Origin: Thermoplasmata archaeon
Lineage (GTDB): Archaea > Thermoplasmatota > Thermoplasmata > Thermoplasmatales > GCA-001856825
Assembly (NCBI GenBank): GCA_021797915.1
Contig: JAJZYT010000004.1
Coordinates: 45,076 to 109,075 of the forward strand
Direction of reading: 5' to 3'
Length of the DNA: 64,000 nucleotides
Shown: positions 38,470 to 48,864 of the stretch, one piece after another
How the letters are laid out: every line of letters begins with the position of its first letter
How positions within the stretch are numbered: the first letter of the stretch is position 1
Notes under the pieces: model-generated
What the model was told of the DNA's origin: nothing
What the model saw: the letters and a program-made list of their open reading frames with translations, nothing else
Databases searched by the model: none
Program-made: the position numbers and the translations under genes

Positions 38470-40224
38470 ATGCACGTAGCCGTCATTGATTTTGACAAGT
38501 GCCACTTCAAGAAATGTAAACAGGAGTGTCAATATTACTGTCCTCCTGTGAGGAATGACATAATGGCTGTCGATTTTATGGAGAGTGGCTATCCTCAGAT
38601 TCATGAGGATCTCTGCATCGGTTGTGGAATTTGCGCCCATAGGTGTCCCTATGAAGCGATAAAGATAATAGGGGTTCCAGAGAGGGAAAACGGTAAAGAA
38701 GTTCACAGGTACGGAACAAATGGATTTGTACTTTATGGGCTCCCATCGCTTGAGGTGAAGGGAGTTACTGGAATTCTGGGTCAAAATGGAACAGGGAAGT
38801 CGACTATACTCAATATCCTGAATGGAACTCTTGTACCAAACTTCGCGAATGAAGAAGGAAACAAGGAAAAGGTCCTGGAGAAGTACAAGGGAACTTACCT
38901 TGGAGACTATATGGAAAAGGTCTATTCCGACAAGATCAAAATTTCTTTGAAACCCCAATACGTGGATTCCATATCAAAACACTTTAAGGGAAAAGTCAGC
39001 GGACTTCTGAACCAATACGGGGAGGATGCGAAAATGATGCTCGACAATATGGGGGTAGAAGGGATCTTTGAAAAGGACGTCAAATATCTTTCTGGAGGAG
39101 AGCTGCAACAGATGGCAATTGCGGCTGCATTATTGAAGCGCGCAGACCTTTACTTCTTTGATGAACCATCTTCATATCTCGATATTTCTCAGAGACTGAA
39201 GGTCGCGGGAATTCTGAGAAAACTCTCGGAAACGAGCAAAGTCATAGTTGTTGAACATGATCTCGCAATTCTTGACTTCATGACCGACTACATTTACCTT
39301 ACTTACGGGGAACCAAGGGGCTATGGAATAGTCAGCAACTCCTATTCCACGAGACAGGCTATTAACACTTACCTGGAGGGTTACATCAAGCAGGAGAACA
39401 TGAAGTTCAGGGAATATGAAATCAAGTTCTCAAAACGACCGCCGGAGATTGACAGGAGTCTGGTCCCTTTTATTTCTTGGACCCCGCTAACCAAGGGATT
39501 CGATAACTTCCAATTGAGTACGGACTCTGGAGAATTGAGACACGGCCAGGTTGTTGGGGTTATTGGTCCAAATTCGACGGGGAAATCAACTTTTGTGAAG
39601 ATGATGGCAGGAGAGATATTACCAGACAGCGGATCAATCGTCAATTCGGTCAAAACATCATTCAAACCTCAGAGCCCCGAATCAGATTTCCAAATCCCCA
39701 TGCTGGAGTTCCTTGAAAATAACCTCGGAGATAGGGTCTCTGAAAACCAATTCAAGAACGAAGTCCTGAGACCTCTCAACCTAGAGAGCCTTGGAGATAC
39801 CCTTGTCTCAGAGCTGTCCGGTGGAGATCTTCAAAAGGTCTATATTGCTAAGACTTTAGGCAAAGAAGCAGACGTTTACATCCTTGACGAACCGTCTGCA
39901 TACCTGGATGCTGATCAAAGAATGATCGTGGCCAGGATGATCAAGAGATTTGCAGAAAACAACAAGAATGCCGTAATGATAGTAGATCACGACATTTACT
40001 TCATTGATTTGATATCGACGTCACTGATTGTTTTCAGTGGAGAAGGGGGCAAAAATGGAAAGTCGTATGGTCCACTGAATCTTAAGGACGGAATGAATCT
40101 TTTCTTGAAGAACCTTGGAATCACTTTCAGGCGGGACGAAAATACACAGAGACCTAGGATAAACAAAACAGACTCGAAACTCGATACCGAGCAGAAAAGG
40201 GTCGGAGAATACTACTATTATTGA
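38470..40224 (+). CDS. abce1: ABCE1/Rli1 ribosome-recycling ATPase
   Basis: CX4CX3CX3CP and CIGCGICAHRCP Fe-S sites; two ABC domains (GQNGTGKST, LSGGELQQ, GPNSTGKST, LSGGDLQK). Confidence 0.96.
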   Translation: MHVAVIDFDKCHFKKCKQECQYYCPPVRNDIMAVDFMESGYPQIHEDLCIGCGICAHRCPYEAIKIIGVPERENGKEVHRYGTNGFVLYGLPSLEVKGVTGILGQNGTGKSTILNILNGTLVPNFANEEGNKEKVLEKYKGTYLGDYMEKVYSDKIKISLKPQYVDSISKHFKGKVSGLLNQYGEDAKMMLDNMGVEGIFEKDVKYLSGGELQQMAIAAALLKRADLYFFDEPSSYLDISQRLKVAGILRKLSETSKVIVVEHDLAILDFMTDYIYLTYGEPRGYGIVSNSYSTRQAINTYLEGYIKQENMKFREYEIKFSKRPPEIDRSLVPFISWTPLTKGFDNFQLSTDSGELRHGQVVGVIGPNSTGKSTFVKMMAGEILPDSGSIVNSVKTSFKPQSPESDFQIPMLEFLENNLGDRVSENQFKNEVLRPLNLESLGDTLVSELSGGDLQKVYIAKTLGKEADVYILDEPSAYLDADQRMIVARMIKRFAENNKNAVMIVDHDIYFIDLISTSLIVFSGEGGKNGKSYGPLNLKDGMNLFLKNLGITFRRDENTQRPRINKTDSKLDTEQKRVGEYYYY

Positions 40225-40322
40225 TGGGAGAGGTGTCTCTTCCATATTTAGGCGGATGCATTTATCATCAAAAATTAAAGAAATATTATTAGCCATCATT
40301 GTTTTGCGAAATAGGTGATTAA

Positions 40323-41615
40323 TTGCCAAAGAAAGTAGCGGCGGTGGCCGGTGGATTGACTTATTTTTCAAAGGCGAGGAAGGACAAGACCCAGGAAGAA
40401 CTTGTGGCTGAGGCCGCAAGAATGGCCTTGTTTGAAAACGACATCAATCTTGCAAAAGATGATATCGATGGGACCATAGTGTCTTACTTCTCAGATCATT
40501 TTGAGGATCAGTTGCTCTTCGGATCTATAATCCAGGATTATCTAGGGTTCAACCCCAAACCTTCAGTCAGAATAGAGGGGGGAGGAGCTACAGGTGGCTT
40601 AGCTGTAAGGGATGCGTATGCCCACGTTGCTTCGGGCCTATTGGACGTTGCAATGGTAATCGGCTTTGAAAAGATGTCCGAGGTAAACACGGCGAAAGGG
40701 AACGAGTTCATAGCACTCGCCTCTGATACGGACTGGGACTTCCCTATTGGAGGATTCTACAGCGGTTACTACGCACTGATGGCCAGGAGGCACATGGAAG
40801 AGTTCGGTACTACAGAAGAGCAAATGGCCATGGTCGCTGTGAAAAATAGAAATAACGCCCAACACAACAAGTTTGCCCAGACAAACCCCAATATGAATCC
40901 TTTCGCAATGAAGGACGGTGGGAAGATAACGGTGGACGATGTGTTAAAATCCCCCTATGTGTCCTATCCATTGAAGAGGCTAGATATTTGTCTTATGAGT
41001 GATGGAGCAGCGGTCCTCATACTCGCGTCGGAAGAGAAGGCAAAGAAGATAACTGACACACCAGTCTGGATCACAGGAACTGGCGCTGGAACAGATGCCA
41101 TGAGGGCTGGAGATAGGCCAAGGACTGTCGGAGGAGTCCCAATGTTGCCCCACGAGAAGAAAGAATGGTACAGGAAATTGGAATATCCTGGCGTTCACTC
41201 ATTCAGGGCTGGCAGGGAATCTGCAAGACAAGCTTACAAGATGGCAAACATAACGAATCCTCTAAAGCAGCTGGATGTCATAGAACTCCACGATGCTTAT
41301 ACCAGCAGCGAGATTCAGACTTATGAAGATCTGGGTCTGACAAAATATGGGCAAGGTGGTAAATTGGTGGAGGAGGGAGTGACAGCTATTGACGGAGATT
41401 TGCCTGTTAACCCATCTGGTGGACTCATAGGAGCCATGCACGCCGTGGGTGGAACTGGCGTGATGCAGGCGGTCGAAATGTTGTGGCAACTACAGGGGGT
41501 CTCTGGTAAATTCCACGGATCTGACAAGACTCAGGTCAAGAATGCGGAGAGGGGTTTGATACATTCCCACGCTGGAACTGGTACATATGTTACCGCAACT
41601 ATAATGGAGAGGTGA
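40323..41615 (+). CDS. Thiolase (SCP-x-like acetyl-CoA C-acetyltransferase), TTG start
   Basis: GGGATGGLAVRDAYAHV, ELHDAYTSSE, NPSGGLIGAMHAVGGTGVMQ; DUF35 partner downstream. Confidence 0.9.
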   Translation: MPKKVAAVAGGLTYFSKARKDKTQEELVAEAARMALFENDINLAKDDIDGTIVSYFSDHFEDQLLFGSIIQDYLGFNPKPSVRIEGGGATGGLAVRDAYAHVASGLLDVAMVIGFEKMSEVNTAKGNEFIALASDTDWDFPIGGFYSGYYALMARRHMEEFGTTEEQMAMVAVKNRNNAQHNKFAQTNPNMNPFAMKDGGKITVDDVLKSPYVSYPLKRLDICLMSDGAAVLILASEEKAKKITDTPVWITGTGAGTDAMRAGDRPRTVGGVPMLPHEKKEWYRKLEYPGVHSFRAGRESARQAYKMANITNPLKQLDVIELHDAYTSSEIQTYEDLGLTKYGQGGKLVEEGVTAIDGDLPVNPSGGLIGAMHAVGGTGVMQAVEMLWQLQGVSGKFHGSDKTQVKNAERGLIHSHAGTGTYVTATIMER

Positions 41616-41619
41616 AAAT

Positions 41620-42066
41620 ATGACAGAAGTTTATTCTATCGACCCGTTGATAATAAAGACACCCTATGAAATTACATACAAACATTCGTACGGTAAGACA
41701 AGCAAATTTTTCACGTCCCTTTCTTCAGGTAAGTTGATGACAACTAGGTGCGAACACTGCAAGGTCACCTTCCTGCCTCCAAGAGCAGACTGTCCAAATT
41801 GCTTGAGGGAGACCAAGTGGGTTGAAATTTCTGGAAAGGGTACTATCCATACCGTTACGACTCTTTATTTCTCTGGTGAGAGATTCCTTAAAGATCTTCC
41901 ATTCCAACTCGTTTACGTGGACTTGGAAGGCGTTAATACACTCTTTCTTACGAGGTTGAAGACAAAAGACATGAAGAAAGTCAAAGTTGGGATGAAGATC
42001 AGAATGAGGATATCGAAAGAGTTAGAATGGAGATCTTCTGATGTCTGGGCAGAACCTGATGAATAG
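41620..42066 (+). CDS. DUF35 / Zn-ribbon OB-fold acyl-CoA-binding protein
   Basis: TRCEHCKVTFLPPRADCPNCL zinc ribbon, GKGTIHTVTTLY OB strand. Confidence 0.92.
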   Translation: MTEVYSIDPLIIKTPYEITYKHSYGKTSKFFTSLSSGKLMTTRCEHCKVTFLPPRADCPNCLRETKWVEISGKGTIHTVTTLYFSGERFLKDLPFQLVYVDLEGVNTLFLTRLKTKDMKKVKVGMKIRMRISKELEWRSSDVWAEPDE

Positions 42067-42181
42067 GTTCAGAATCTATTGACTCTACTTGGGACCAGTT
42101 GGCCTGTCTTGAGAGTTAGTAGTATTCTTTAATTTTTTTTATTATTACTCGGACTAAGACAATCAATTTATCAGCAGAGCC

Positions 42182-43018
42182 CTAGTACTTGTAGAAACCC
42201 TCTCCCGTTTTCCTTCCGAGTTTACCTGCCTCCACCATCTTTCTAAGTATTGGCGCCACCCTGAATTTTGGATCCTTAAAGGCATCGAACATAACATCCA
42301 TTATGTTAACGACTGTATCCAGTCCTATCAGGTCTCCGAGTGTTAGGGGACCCATTGGGAAGTTACCTCCTAATTTCAAAGCCTTATCAATATCTTCCTT
42401 TGAGGCAAGACCCTCTGAGAACTCGAATGCTCCCTCGTTAACCAGCAACCCTATCACCCTTGTCGTAACGAATCCTGGAGAATCGTTGACTACAACGAAC
42501 TCTTTTCCAACGCTCTTGGAGAATTCGATTGCCTTCTCAATTGACTCTTTTGATGTCTTTACACCTTTTATTAATTCTATCAGATTCATTAACGGGACAG
42601 GGTTAAAGAAGTGAATACCGAGGAATCTGGAAGGGTCCTTTAGGCTTGCTCCAAGGGCAGTGATGCTTATCGAGGATGTGTTCGACGCGATGATTGCGTT
42701 TGGAGAGACTATCACTTCAATCTTCTTGAAAAATTCAACTTTTTCCTTGTAATTCTCGATAACTGCCTCTATGACAATATCACAGCCTGAGAAAGATTTT
42801 AGGTCGTCCGTGTAAACTATCCTCGACAGAATTTTACCTCTGTCTTGGTTGACAATTTTCTTTTCTATCAACTTATCAAGGCTCCTTCCGATCGAAACAA
42901 CAGCCCTGTCGAAGAATGTCTTGTTCACGTCAGTAACTACAACGTCATGACCAGAAGTTGCCGCAAGTTGTGCTATGCCTGAACCCATAATTCCCAATCC
43001 AGCTACTCCCACCTTCAT
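42182..43018 (-). CDS. hbd: 3-hydroxyacyl-CoA dehydrogenase
   Basis: GVAGLGIMGSGIAQLAATSGHDV, ASNTSSISIT, HFFNPVPLMNLIE. Confidence 0.95.
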   Translation of the reverse strand: MKVGVAGLGIMGSGIAQLAATSGHDVVVTDVNKTFFDRAVVSIGRSLDKLIEKKIVNQDRGKILSRIVYTDDLKSFSGCDIVIEAVIENYKEKVEFFKKIEVIVSPNAIIASNTSSISITALGASLKDPSRFLGIHFFNPVPLMNLIELIKGVKTSKESIEKAIEFSKSVGKEFVVVNDSPGFVTTRVIGLLVNEGAFEFSEGLASKEDIDKALKLGGNFPMGPLTLGDLIGLDTVVNIMDVMFDAFKDPKFRVAPILRKMVEAGKLGRKTGEGFYKY

Positions 43019-44179
43019 TTAGACCGCCTCGAGTGCCATGGAATAAGCGCCACCTCCACCGTGGCAAATGGTGGCAATTCCCCTCCCCAGCTTTAGATCT
43101 TCCAGTTCCCTCAGAAGAGTTATAACGATTCTTGCACCAGATGCGCCTAAAGGATGACCTAACGCAATCGCACCTCCTCTGATGTTGAACTTCTTCCAGT
43201 CAATTCCAAGGCCGTCCCTAACAGCTATAGAAGCGACTGAAAACGCTTCGTTGTGCTCGACCAGGTCGAAGTCGGCAATTCTCATTCCGATTCTCTTCAA
43301 CAGGTTTTTAACAGAAGGCACGGGGACATAGGGGAAATCGAATGGGTCCATTGAAGTGGTGTCGAACCCGATTATTCTTGCCTTCTTTTCGAGCGAATTT
43401 TGGTTGATGAAATCTGAATTTGCTAGGACAAGAGCAGCAGCTCCGTCGGTCAGTTGTGATGAGTTTCCTGGAGTAAGCACTCCATCGGGACTGAAAGATG
43501 GTTTCAATCCTGCCAGCATTTCCTTATTCGTTTCTCTTATTCCCTCGTCAATATCGAATCCCTTGATTGGGGTAATTTCTTTCTTGAAATAGCCGTTTCG
43601 AGTTGATTCGGAAGCCCTCTTATAACTTTCGACGGCGAATTCATCCGCCATCTCCCTGGTGACCTGATGGTTCTTTGCCCACTCGTCGGCTATCGCTCCC
43701 ATGTGCTTATTGTATTTGAAGTCCCAGAGACCATCTTTTATCATAGAATCCATGACTGGCCTGGAAGCACTTATCCCCTTGTTTTCTCTTCTGAAACTTG
43801 AGTCCAGCAGGAAGGGTGCGTTGCTCATGCTTTCCATTCCACCGACAACCATTACGTCCCGCTGTCCAGCCTTGATTTGATAGTACGCATTGGCGATCGA
43901 AAGCATTCCTGATGCACAGACCATGTTTACAGTCGACCCGGAGACTTCAACGGGTATTCCCGCAGCAATCGCTGCCTGTCTTGCCGGATCCTGGCCCAGA
44001 CCTGCCTCGATCACATTCCCCATTACAACTTCTTGTACCTTGGAAGGTTGTACGCCTGCATCTAGAAGGGCGGCTTTAATCGCTGAAGTGCCCAGTTCTA
44101 TTGCACTATATCCTGCTAGTGCTCTCCCATATTTCCCTAAGGGAGTCCTCATTCCACCAATTATGAAAACGTCTACCAT
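43019..44179 (-). CDS. Acetyl-CoA acetyltransferase (thiolase II)
   Basis: NMVCASGMLSIANAY, GGMESMSNAP, EHNEAFSVAS, GHPLGASGARI, ICHGGGGAYSMALE. Confidence 0.96.
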   Translation of the reverse strand: MVDVFIIGGMRTPLGKYGRALAGYSAIELGTSAIKAALLDAGVQPSKVQEVVMGNVIEAGLGQDPARQAAIAAGIPVEVSGSTVNMVCASGMLSIANAYYQIKAGQRDVMVVGGMESMSNAPFLLDSSFRRENKGISASRPVMDSMIKDGLWDFKYNKHMGAIADEWAKNHQVTREMADEFAVESYKRASESTRNGYFKKEITPIKGFDIDEGIRETNKEMLAGLKPSFSPDGVLTPGNSSQLTDGAAALVLANSDFINQNSLEKKARIIGFDTTSMDPFDFPYVPVPSVKNLLKRIGMRIADFDLVEHNEAFSVASIAVRDGLGIDWKKFNIRGGAIALGHPLGASGARIVITLLRELEDLKLGRGIATICHGGGGAYSMALEAV

Positions 44180-44449
44180 TTTAGGTCCCTCTTACCGAAC
44201 CGGCAATATCGTCCACTTCGCGAAATGAACGATAGTTCTCGAAAATGGATATAATAAATCGCAATTGAATCGATTCGTGATTTACTATTCAAATAAAAGC
44301 ATTTAGAGCTTCCCAAATCGACCTTCTTCTGAAGTGCTCACTTTTGATGAATAAGTTTTGTTTTTTTTAGTATATGCAACTTACAGGCGCCAACCTGATC
44401 CTGATGAATTCACGGAACAATTTAGTTCTAACAAAAATTATTAGGTTCT

Positions 44450-44664
44450 TTACAAAAAGGCAATTATCAATGACCTTTACAATGCCGATGTAAATGAATC
44501 GTTCAATATCGCAAGAAGAAATAGCATTGGTCAATTCAACACAGACAGGGAATGTGTTGAAGGGCAGCACTGATACGCCCCAGAGGTGCAACTCTATGAA
44601 CAAAAGTGACACCGAACCAAGAGGACCCCCAGAGAATTTATTCGTGGGAGGATGCCAGGATTGA
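44450..44664 (+). pseudogene. Degraded 3' end of an IS200/IS605-type TnpB
   Basis: One frame reads YKKAIINDLYNADVNESFNIARRNSIGQFN (RuvC-III-like D-x-N); another continues as GNVLKGSTDTPQRCNSMNKSDTEPRGPPENLFVGGCQD*; stops and a frame shift intervene. Confidence 0.6.
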
Positions 44665-44732
44665 GTTGTTTCCAATATTTCTTATCAGGATAGTTTAGTT
44701 GTGTATCGCAAGACAGTTAGTGATGTTTATAA

Positions 44733-46523
44733 GTGGAAAAAGTATGCAAGCTCGTGAGATTCCTCGAACTTGCAGAAACACTTGATAAAATCGAAAGCAC
44801 CACGAAACGTCTTGAAATTGTGGATCTGATTTCAGGGTTGCTCAAGAAAACGGAAGAAGAGGATATAAAGGAGACTGTTTTTCTTCTGCAAGGGAAGGTA
44901 GCTCCGGATTACGAAGGCATAGAGTTAGGTATTGCAGAGAAGATTGCTATAAGGGCTTTAGCTTCGTTAAGCGGATTGCGCGAGGCTGTCATAGATACCG
45001 AACTGATCAAGAAAGGCGATCTCGGAAAGATAGGGGAAGAGGTACTTAAAAGCAAGAGTCAAGCGACTCTATTTACGGAGAGTCTCATGGTCAGAAAGGT
45101 ATACGGATCCCTTCTTAGAGTTTCGAAAGAGAGTGGAGATGGATCTCAGAATAGGAAACTCCAGATCTTGCTAGACCTTCTGCACAACGCAGAGCCCCTG
45201 GAAGTAAGGTACATTCTGAGAATAGTCACGGGTAAGATGAGGATAGGCGTTGCAGATATGACTATAGTCGATGCAATCGCACTGGCGTATGGTTCCAAGG
45301 AAAAGAGTGACATGGTCGAACACGCTTACAATATAATGCCAAACCTTCCCGAACTTGCATACAGGGCAATGGAAGGGGGTATAGACTCACTCTCCACCAT
45401 CAGGATCACCCCTGGAATTCCCATAAGGTCGATGCTGGCGGAAAGACTACCCTCGCTCAGGGAAATATTTGATAGAATGGAAGGAAAGTTTGCCATTGAA
45501 TACAAATACGATGGACTCCGGGTTCAAGTCCACAAGACTGGCGAAGGAGTCGAGCTGTTTTCCAGGAGAATGGAAAAGATAACGGCACAATTCCCTGATA
45601 TTGTAAAGGAAGTGAAGGAGAACGTGAAGGCTGAGAATGCCATTCTGGATGGAGAGGCCGTTCCCTTCAATCTCCAGACAAACGAGATGCTCCCGTTTCA
45701 GGAGATCTCGAGGAGGAGAGGAAGAAAAAACGACCTTAATGAAACCATAGAAAGGATCCCGGTCGTTCTTTTCCTTTTTGATGCAATGATGCTTAATGGA
45801 AAGAGCATGATGAATATTCCGTACGCAGAAAGAAGAGTCAAACTTACTAACGCCATTCGTGAAAACGAAAAGTTAAGAATCGCAAAGAGCCGGGTAGTGA
45901 CGGATGTCGAGTCAGCTGACAAGTTTTTCAACGAAGCCCTTGAAACTGGCTGTGAGGGGATTATGGCAAAGAACATTGAGGATAAATCAATTTACAAACC
46001 TGGTGCGAGAGAATTCCTATGGATAAAGTACAAACGGGAATATCAGCTCGAAATGGAAGATACGGCAGATCTGGTAGTCGTTGGTGCTTTCGGTGGACAG
46101 GGGAGAAGGAGTGGCGGTTATGGAGCTCTGCTCATGGCCGTGTACTCAAAAGAGGATGACAAGTTCAAGACGATATGTAAGCTAGGTTCGGGTTTTTCTG
46201 ACGAGCAGCTCGATAACTTGCCCAGAATGTTGCAACCGTATCTAATCAAGAAAAGGGATCAAAGGGTAGAGAGCAATATCAATGCAGATTTTTGGTTTTC
46301 CCCATCACTGATGCTGGAGGTGAAGGGTGCAGAAATTACGCTGTCACCAACACACACTTGTTGTCAAGATATTGTAAGGAAGGGGGCAGGACTCGCAATC
46401 AGGTTTCCCCGGTTTACCGGAAAGTGGCGAACTGACAAGAGGATAGATGAAGCGACAAACGAACTGGAGATTCTTGAAATGTACCACTCTCAGCGAAAGA
46501 AGATTCTTGCTGACAATGCCTAA
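44733..46523 (+). CDS. lig: ATP-dependent DNA ligase
   Basis: EYKYDGLRVQVHK adenylation motif, LDGEAVPF, EGIMAKN, WIKYKREY; likely initiates at the downstream GTG (VRFLELAETLDKIE) or at 44733. Confidence 0.95.
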   Translation: MEKVCKLVRFLELAETLDKIESTTKRLEIVDLISGLLKKTEEEDIKETVFLLQGKVAPDYEGIELGIAEKIAIRALASLSGLREAVIDTELIKKGDLGKIGEEVLKSKSQATLFTESLMVRKVYGSLLRVSKESGDGSQNRKLQILLDLLHNAEPLEVRYILRIVTGKMRIGVADMTIVDAIALAYGSKEKSDMVEHAYNIMPNLPELAYRAMEGGIDSLSTIRITPGIPIRSMLAERLPSLREIFDRMEGKFAIEYKYDGLRVQVHKTGEGVELFSRRMEKITAQFPDIVKEVKENVKAENAILDGEAVPFNLQTNEMLPFQEISRRRGRKNDLNETIERIPVVLFLFDAMMLNGKSMMNIPYAERRVKLTNAIRENEKLRIAKSRVVTDVESADKFFNEALETGCEGIMAKNIEDKSIYKPGAREFLWIKYKREYQLEMEDTADLVVVGAFGGQGRRSGGYGALLMAVYSKEDDKFKTICKLGSGFSDEQLDNLPRMLQPYLIKKRDQRVESNINADFWFSPSLMLEVKGAEITLSPTHTCCQDIVRKGAGLAIRFPRFTGKWRTDKRIDEATNELEILEMYHSQRKKILADNA

Positions 46524-46552
46524 ATTTTTATCTGTCGCCGTCATCTGCTTCG

Positions 46553-47473
46553 ATGGCTTCGATATCGACGAAGATAGGTCGCTTCTCACTTGAGAACCCC
46601 GTTATCCTGGCCAGCGGAATTCTAGATGAAACTTCCGGCTCGATACTTCGCTCTCTCAAGTCAGGTGCAGGAGCTGCAGTCACCAAATCAATAGGTACAG
46701 AGGAGAGAAAGGGGTACCAGACCCCAGTCATTTCGGAAATAGGCACTGGGCTACTAAATGCGGTTGGCTTGTCCAACCCAGGCATAGATAATTTCGTGGA
46801 AGAGTACCGTAATTTTCCAGAAAAGAAGAGAACGATTGTTTCAATATTTGGCGGCAAGGTCGAGGAATTTGTTTCACTTGCCAGAAAAGTAGAGGGAATT
46901 GGGTTTGACAAGGTTGAATTAAACCTATCCTGCCCTCACGTGAAGGGAGTAGGATCTGAAGTTGGCCAGGATCTGGGTATGGTGGAAGAGATAATATCAG
47001 AAATCAGTGGCAAGACCAATCTTCAAATTTGGGCAAAACTGACTCCAAATGTCACCGACCTTATCTCTCTTGCAAAGGCGTCAGAAAAGGCAGATGCATA
47101 CGTTCTCATCAACACCCTGAGAGCTACAGGCGTCGAAATATACTCCAGGAAGTTTGTGCTTTCTAACACTGTCGGTGGTTACTCTGGACCTGGGGTAAAA
47201 CCTGTTGCCCTAAGAGCAGTCTATGACGTGTATAAGGAAACTGGGAAAGACATCATCGGTGTTGGAGGAATCACTACCTGGCAAGATGCGATTGAATTCT
47301 TCTTGCTTGGGGCAAAAGCAATACAGGTAGGTACAGCTATACTCTATGAGGATTACCCGATATTTAACAAGATTAATTCGGGAATCCGCGACTACCTTGA
47401 TAAAGAAGGATTTTCAAAACTGGATGATTTAGTGGGGGTGATGGTGGGTGATGCTGCATTCAAGAATCATTGA
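46553..47473 (+). CDS. pyrD: Dihydroorotate dehydrogenase catalytic subunit
   Basis: NPVILASGI, NAVGLSNPGID, ELNLSCPHVKG, GVGGITTWQDAIEFFLLGAKAIQVGTA. Confidence 0.95.
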   Translation: MASISTKIGRFSLENPVILASGILDETSGSILRSLKSGAGAAVTKSIGTEERKGYQTPVISEIGTGLLNAVGLSNPGIDNFVEEYRNFPEKKRTIVSIFGGKVEEFVSLARKVEGIGFDKVELNLSCPHVKGVGSEVGQDLGMVEEIISEISGKTNLQIWAKLTPNVTDLISLAKASEKADAYVLINTLRATGVEIYSRKFVLSNTVGGYSGPGVKPVALRAVYDVYKETGKDIIGVGGITTWQDAIEFFLLGAKAIQVGTAILYEDYPIFNKINSGIRDYLDKEGFSKLDDLVGVMVGDAAFKNH

Positions 47474-48200
47474 ATTGAACAAAGAGAATAAAGACGTTTT
47501 CACTCTTAAGTTCGATTCAACCATAGCTGCTATGCCTGGTCAGTTTATAATGATCTGGGCACCTGGCGGTAAGGAAATACCAATGTCACTTTCTGATACT
47601 TCCAACCCTCCAACAATCACGTTTAGAACCTTTGGAGAAACCACCAAAACAATTGCAAAGCTCAAAGTTGGCGACAGGTTCTTCTACCGCGGACCATACG
47701 GCAATTCGTATCCCGTTCCAACTGGAAGGGTTGCATACGTTGCTGGTGGAACTGGTCTAGCATCTATCAACGCTATGTTGCTGAAGTATAGAGGAGATGT
47801 CTACGTTGGTGCTAGAACGAAAGAGGATCTGTTTCTCCTGAGGAATGACTTCAAGATAGCTACTGACGACGGCTCCGCAGGATTCAAGGGAACGGTCATT
47901 GACCTGTTCCTTCCCCACGTGAATGAATACGATTACATTTTTGTCTGCGGTCCAGAGCCTATGGTAAAGACTATGCTGGACCGGATTGACAGGAAGATAA
48001 AGGCTAAAGTCTACATTTCCCTGGAGCGGCTCATGAAATGCGGCGTTGGAATCTGCGACAGTTGCAGTATAAACGGAGTCCGAGTCTGCAAGGATGGAAC
48101 AGTATTCAGCATGGAAGAAGTTCTGAGTTTGTCTGAGTTTGGGGTCTATAAGAGGAATGAGGCAGGGAAAATAGAATTCTTTGTTAACGGCAAAAGGTGA
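47448..48200 (+). CDS. pyrK: Dihydroorotate dehydrogenase electron-transfer subunit
   Basis: FAD/NAD domain and CGVGICDSCSINGVRVCKDG 2Fe-2S site; overlaps pyrD. Confidence 0.92.
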   Translation: MMLHSRIIELNKENKDVFTLKFDSTIAAMPGQFIMIWAPGGKEIPMSLSDTSNPPTITFRTFGETTKTIAKLKVGDRFFYRGPYGNSYPVPTGRVAYVAGGTGLASINAMLLKYRGDVYVGARTKEDLFLLRNDFKIATDDGSAGFKGTVIDLFLPHVNEYDYIFVCGPEPMVKTMLDRIDRKIKAKVYISLERLMKCGVGICDSCSINGVRVCKDGTVFSMEEVLSLSEFGVYKRNEAGKIEFFVNGKR

Positions 48201-48864
48201 TCCTCTGATTTACCTTTCGGATTATCCGTACCTGCAACTGGTCCTTTTGGTCTTGCTCGTTAATGCAGGATATGAAGATTTCAAGAGGAGAAAGATAAAC
48301 ACCCTCCCCTTCCTTGCCATCAACATCGTGTTGATTTTGTATTATGCTTTCACGGATGCATGGATTTTGGTTTTCTTCGTGCCCATACTCGGTGAATACT
48401 TTCTCAAAAAATACTCAATCTTGCTATATCCGCTTTTGATTGTTCCGTTCTTTTTCCATTTCTCTTTAATAACCTTAACGTTGGCATATTCGCTCCTACT
48501 GATCAAGCTGTTTGAGGTTCTGGTCAAGAATTTTGGTAAAGGAGATGTGAAGGTGCTTCACACGATAGCAGTGACCTTTCCACAGTACCATAATATTCAG
48601 ACACTCTACTCACTCTTTCCTCCGATGCTTGCCGTAGCCATGATTGCGAGCATCTTAGGAATAGTTGCAGCTGCACAAAGTGGTAGCAAGAGAGAAAGGG
48701 CATATTCTGTTAGAAAATTTTCTATCTCTCCCCATCCGGCTTTACCCAGGGGCGACAAGTTCTGGATTGATGGAGACAAACTAGTCTACAAGATTCCATT
48801 TGTGACATTCCTGATGGTAGGGTATGCAATCTTGCTTACCCTTTCATTACTCCGATTGGTCTAA
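48181..48864 (+). CDS. A24-family (prepilin/preflagellin) peptidase-like membrane protein
   Basis: YEDFKRRKI aspartate motif and GKGDVKVL GxGD motif in multi-TM protein. Confidence 0.8.
   Translation: MLTAKGDPLIYLSDYPYLQLVLLVLLVNAGYEDFKRRKINTLPFLAINIVLILYYAFTDAWILVFFVPILGEYFLKKYSILLYPLLIVPFFFHFSLITLTLAYSLLLIKLFEVLVKNFGKGDVKVLHTIAVTFPQYHNIQTLYSLFPPMLAVAMIASILGIVAAAQSGSKRERAYSVRKFSISPHPALPRGDKFWIDGDKLVYKIPFVTFLMVGYAILLTLSLLRLV

Noticed and set aside
38095-38958. 287-aa minus-strand ORF
   Set aside because: Fully antisense to the DUF6015-like and ABCE1 genes; composition is typical of shadow ORFs.
44367-44675. 102-aa minus-strand ORF
   Set aside because: Antisense to the TnpB-like relic, which reads much better on the plus strand.
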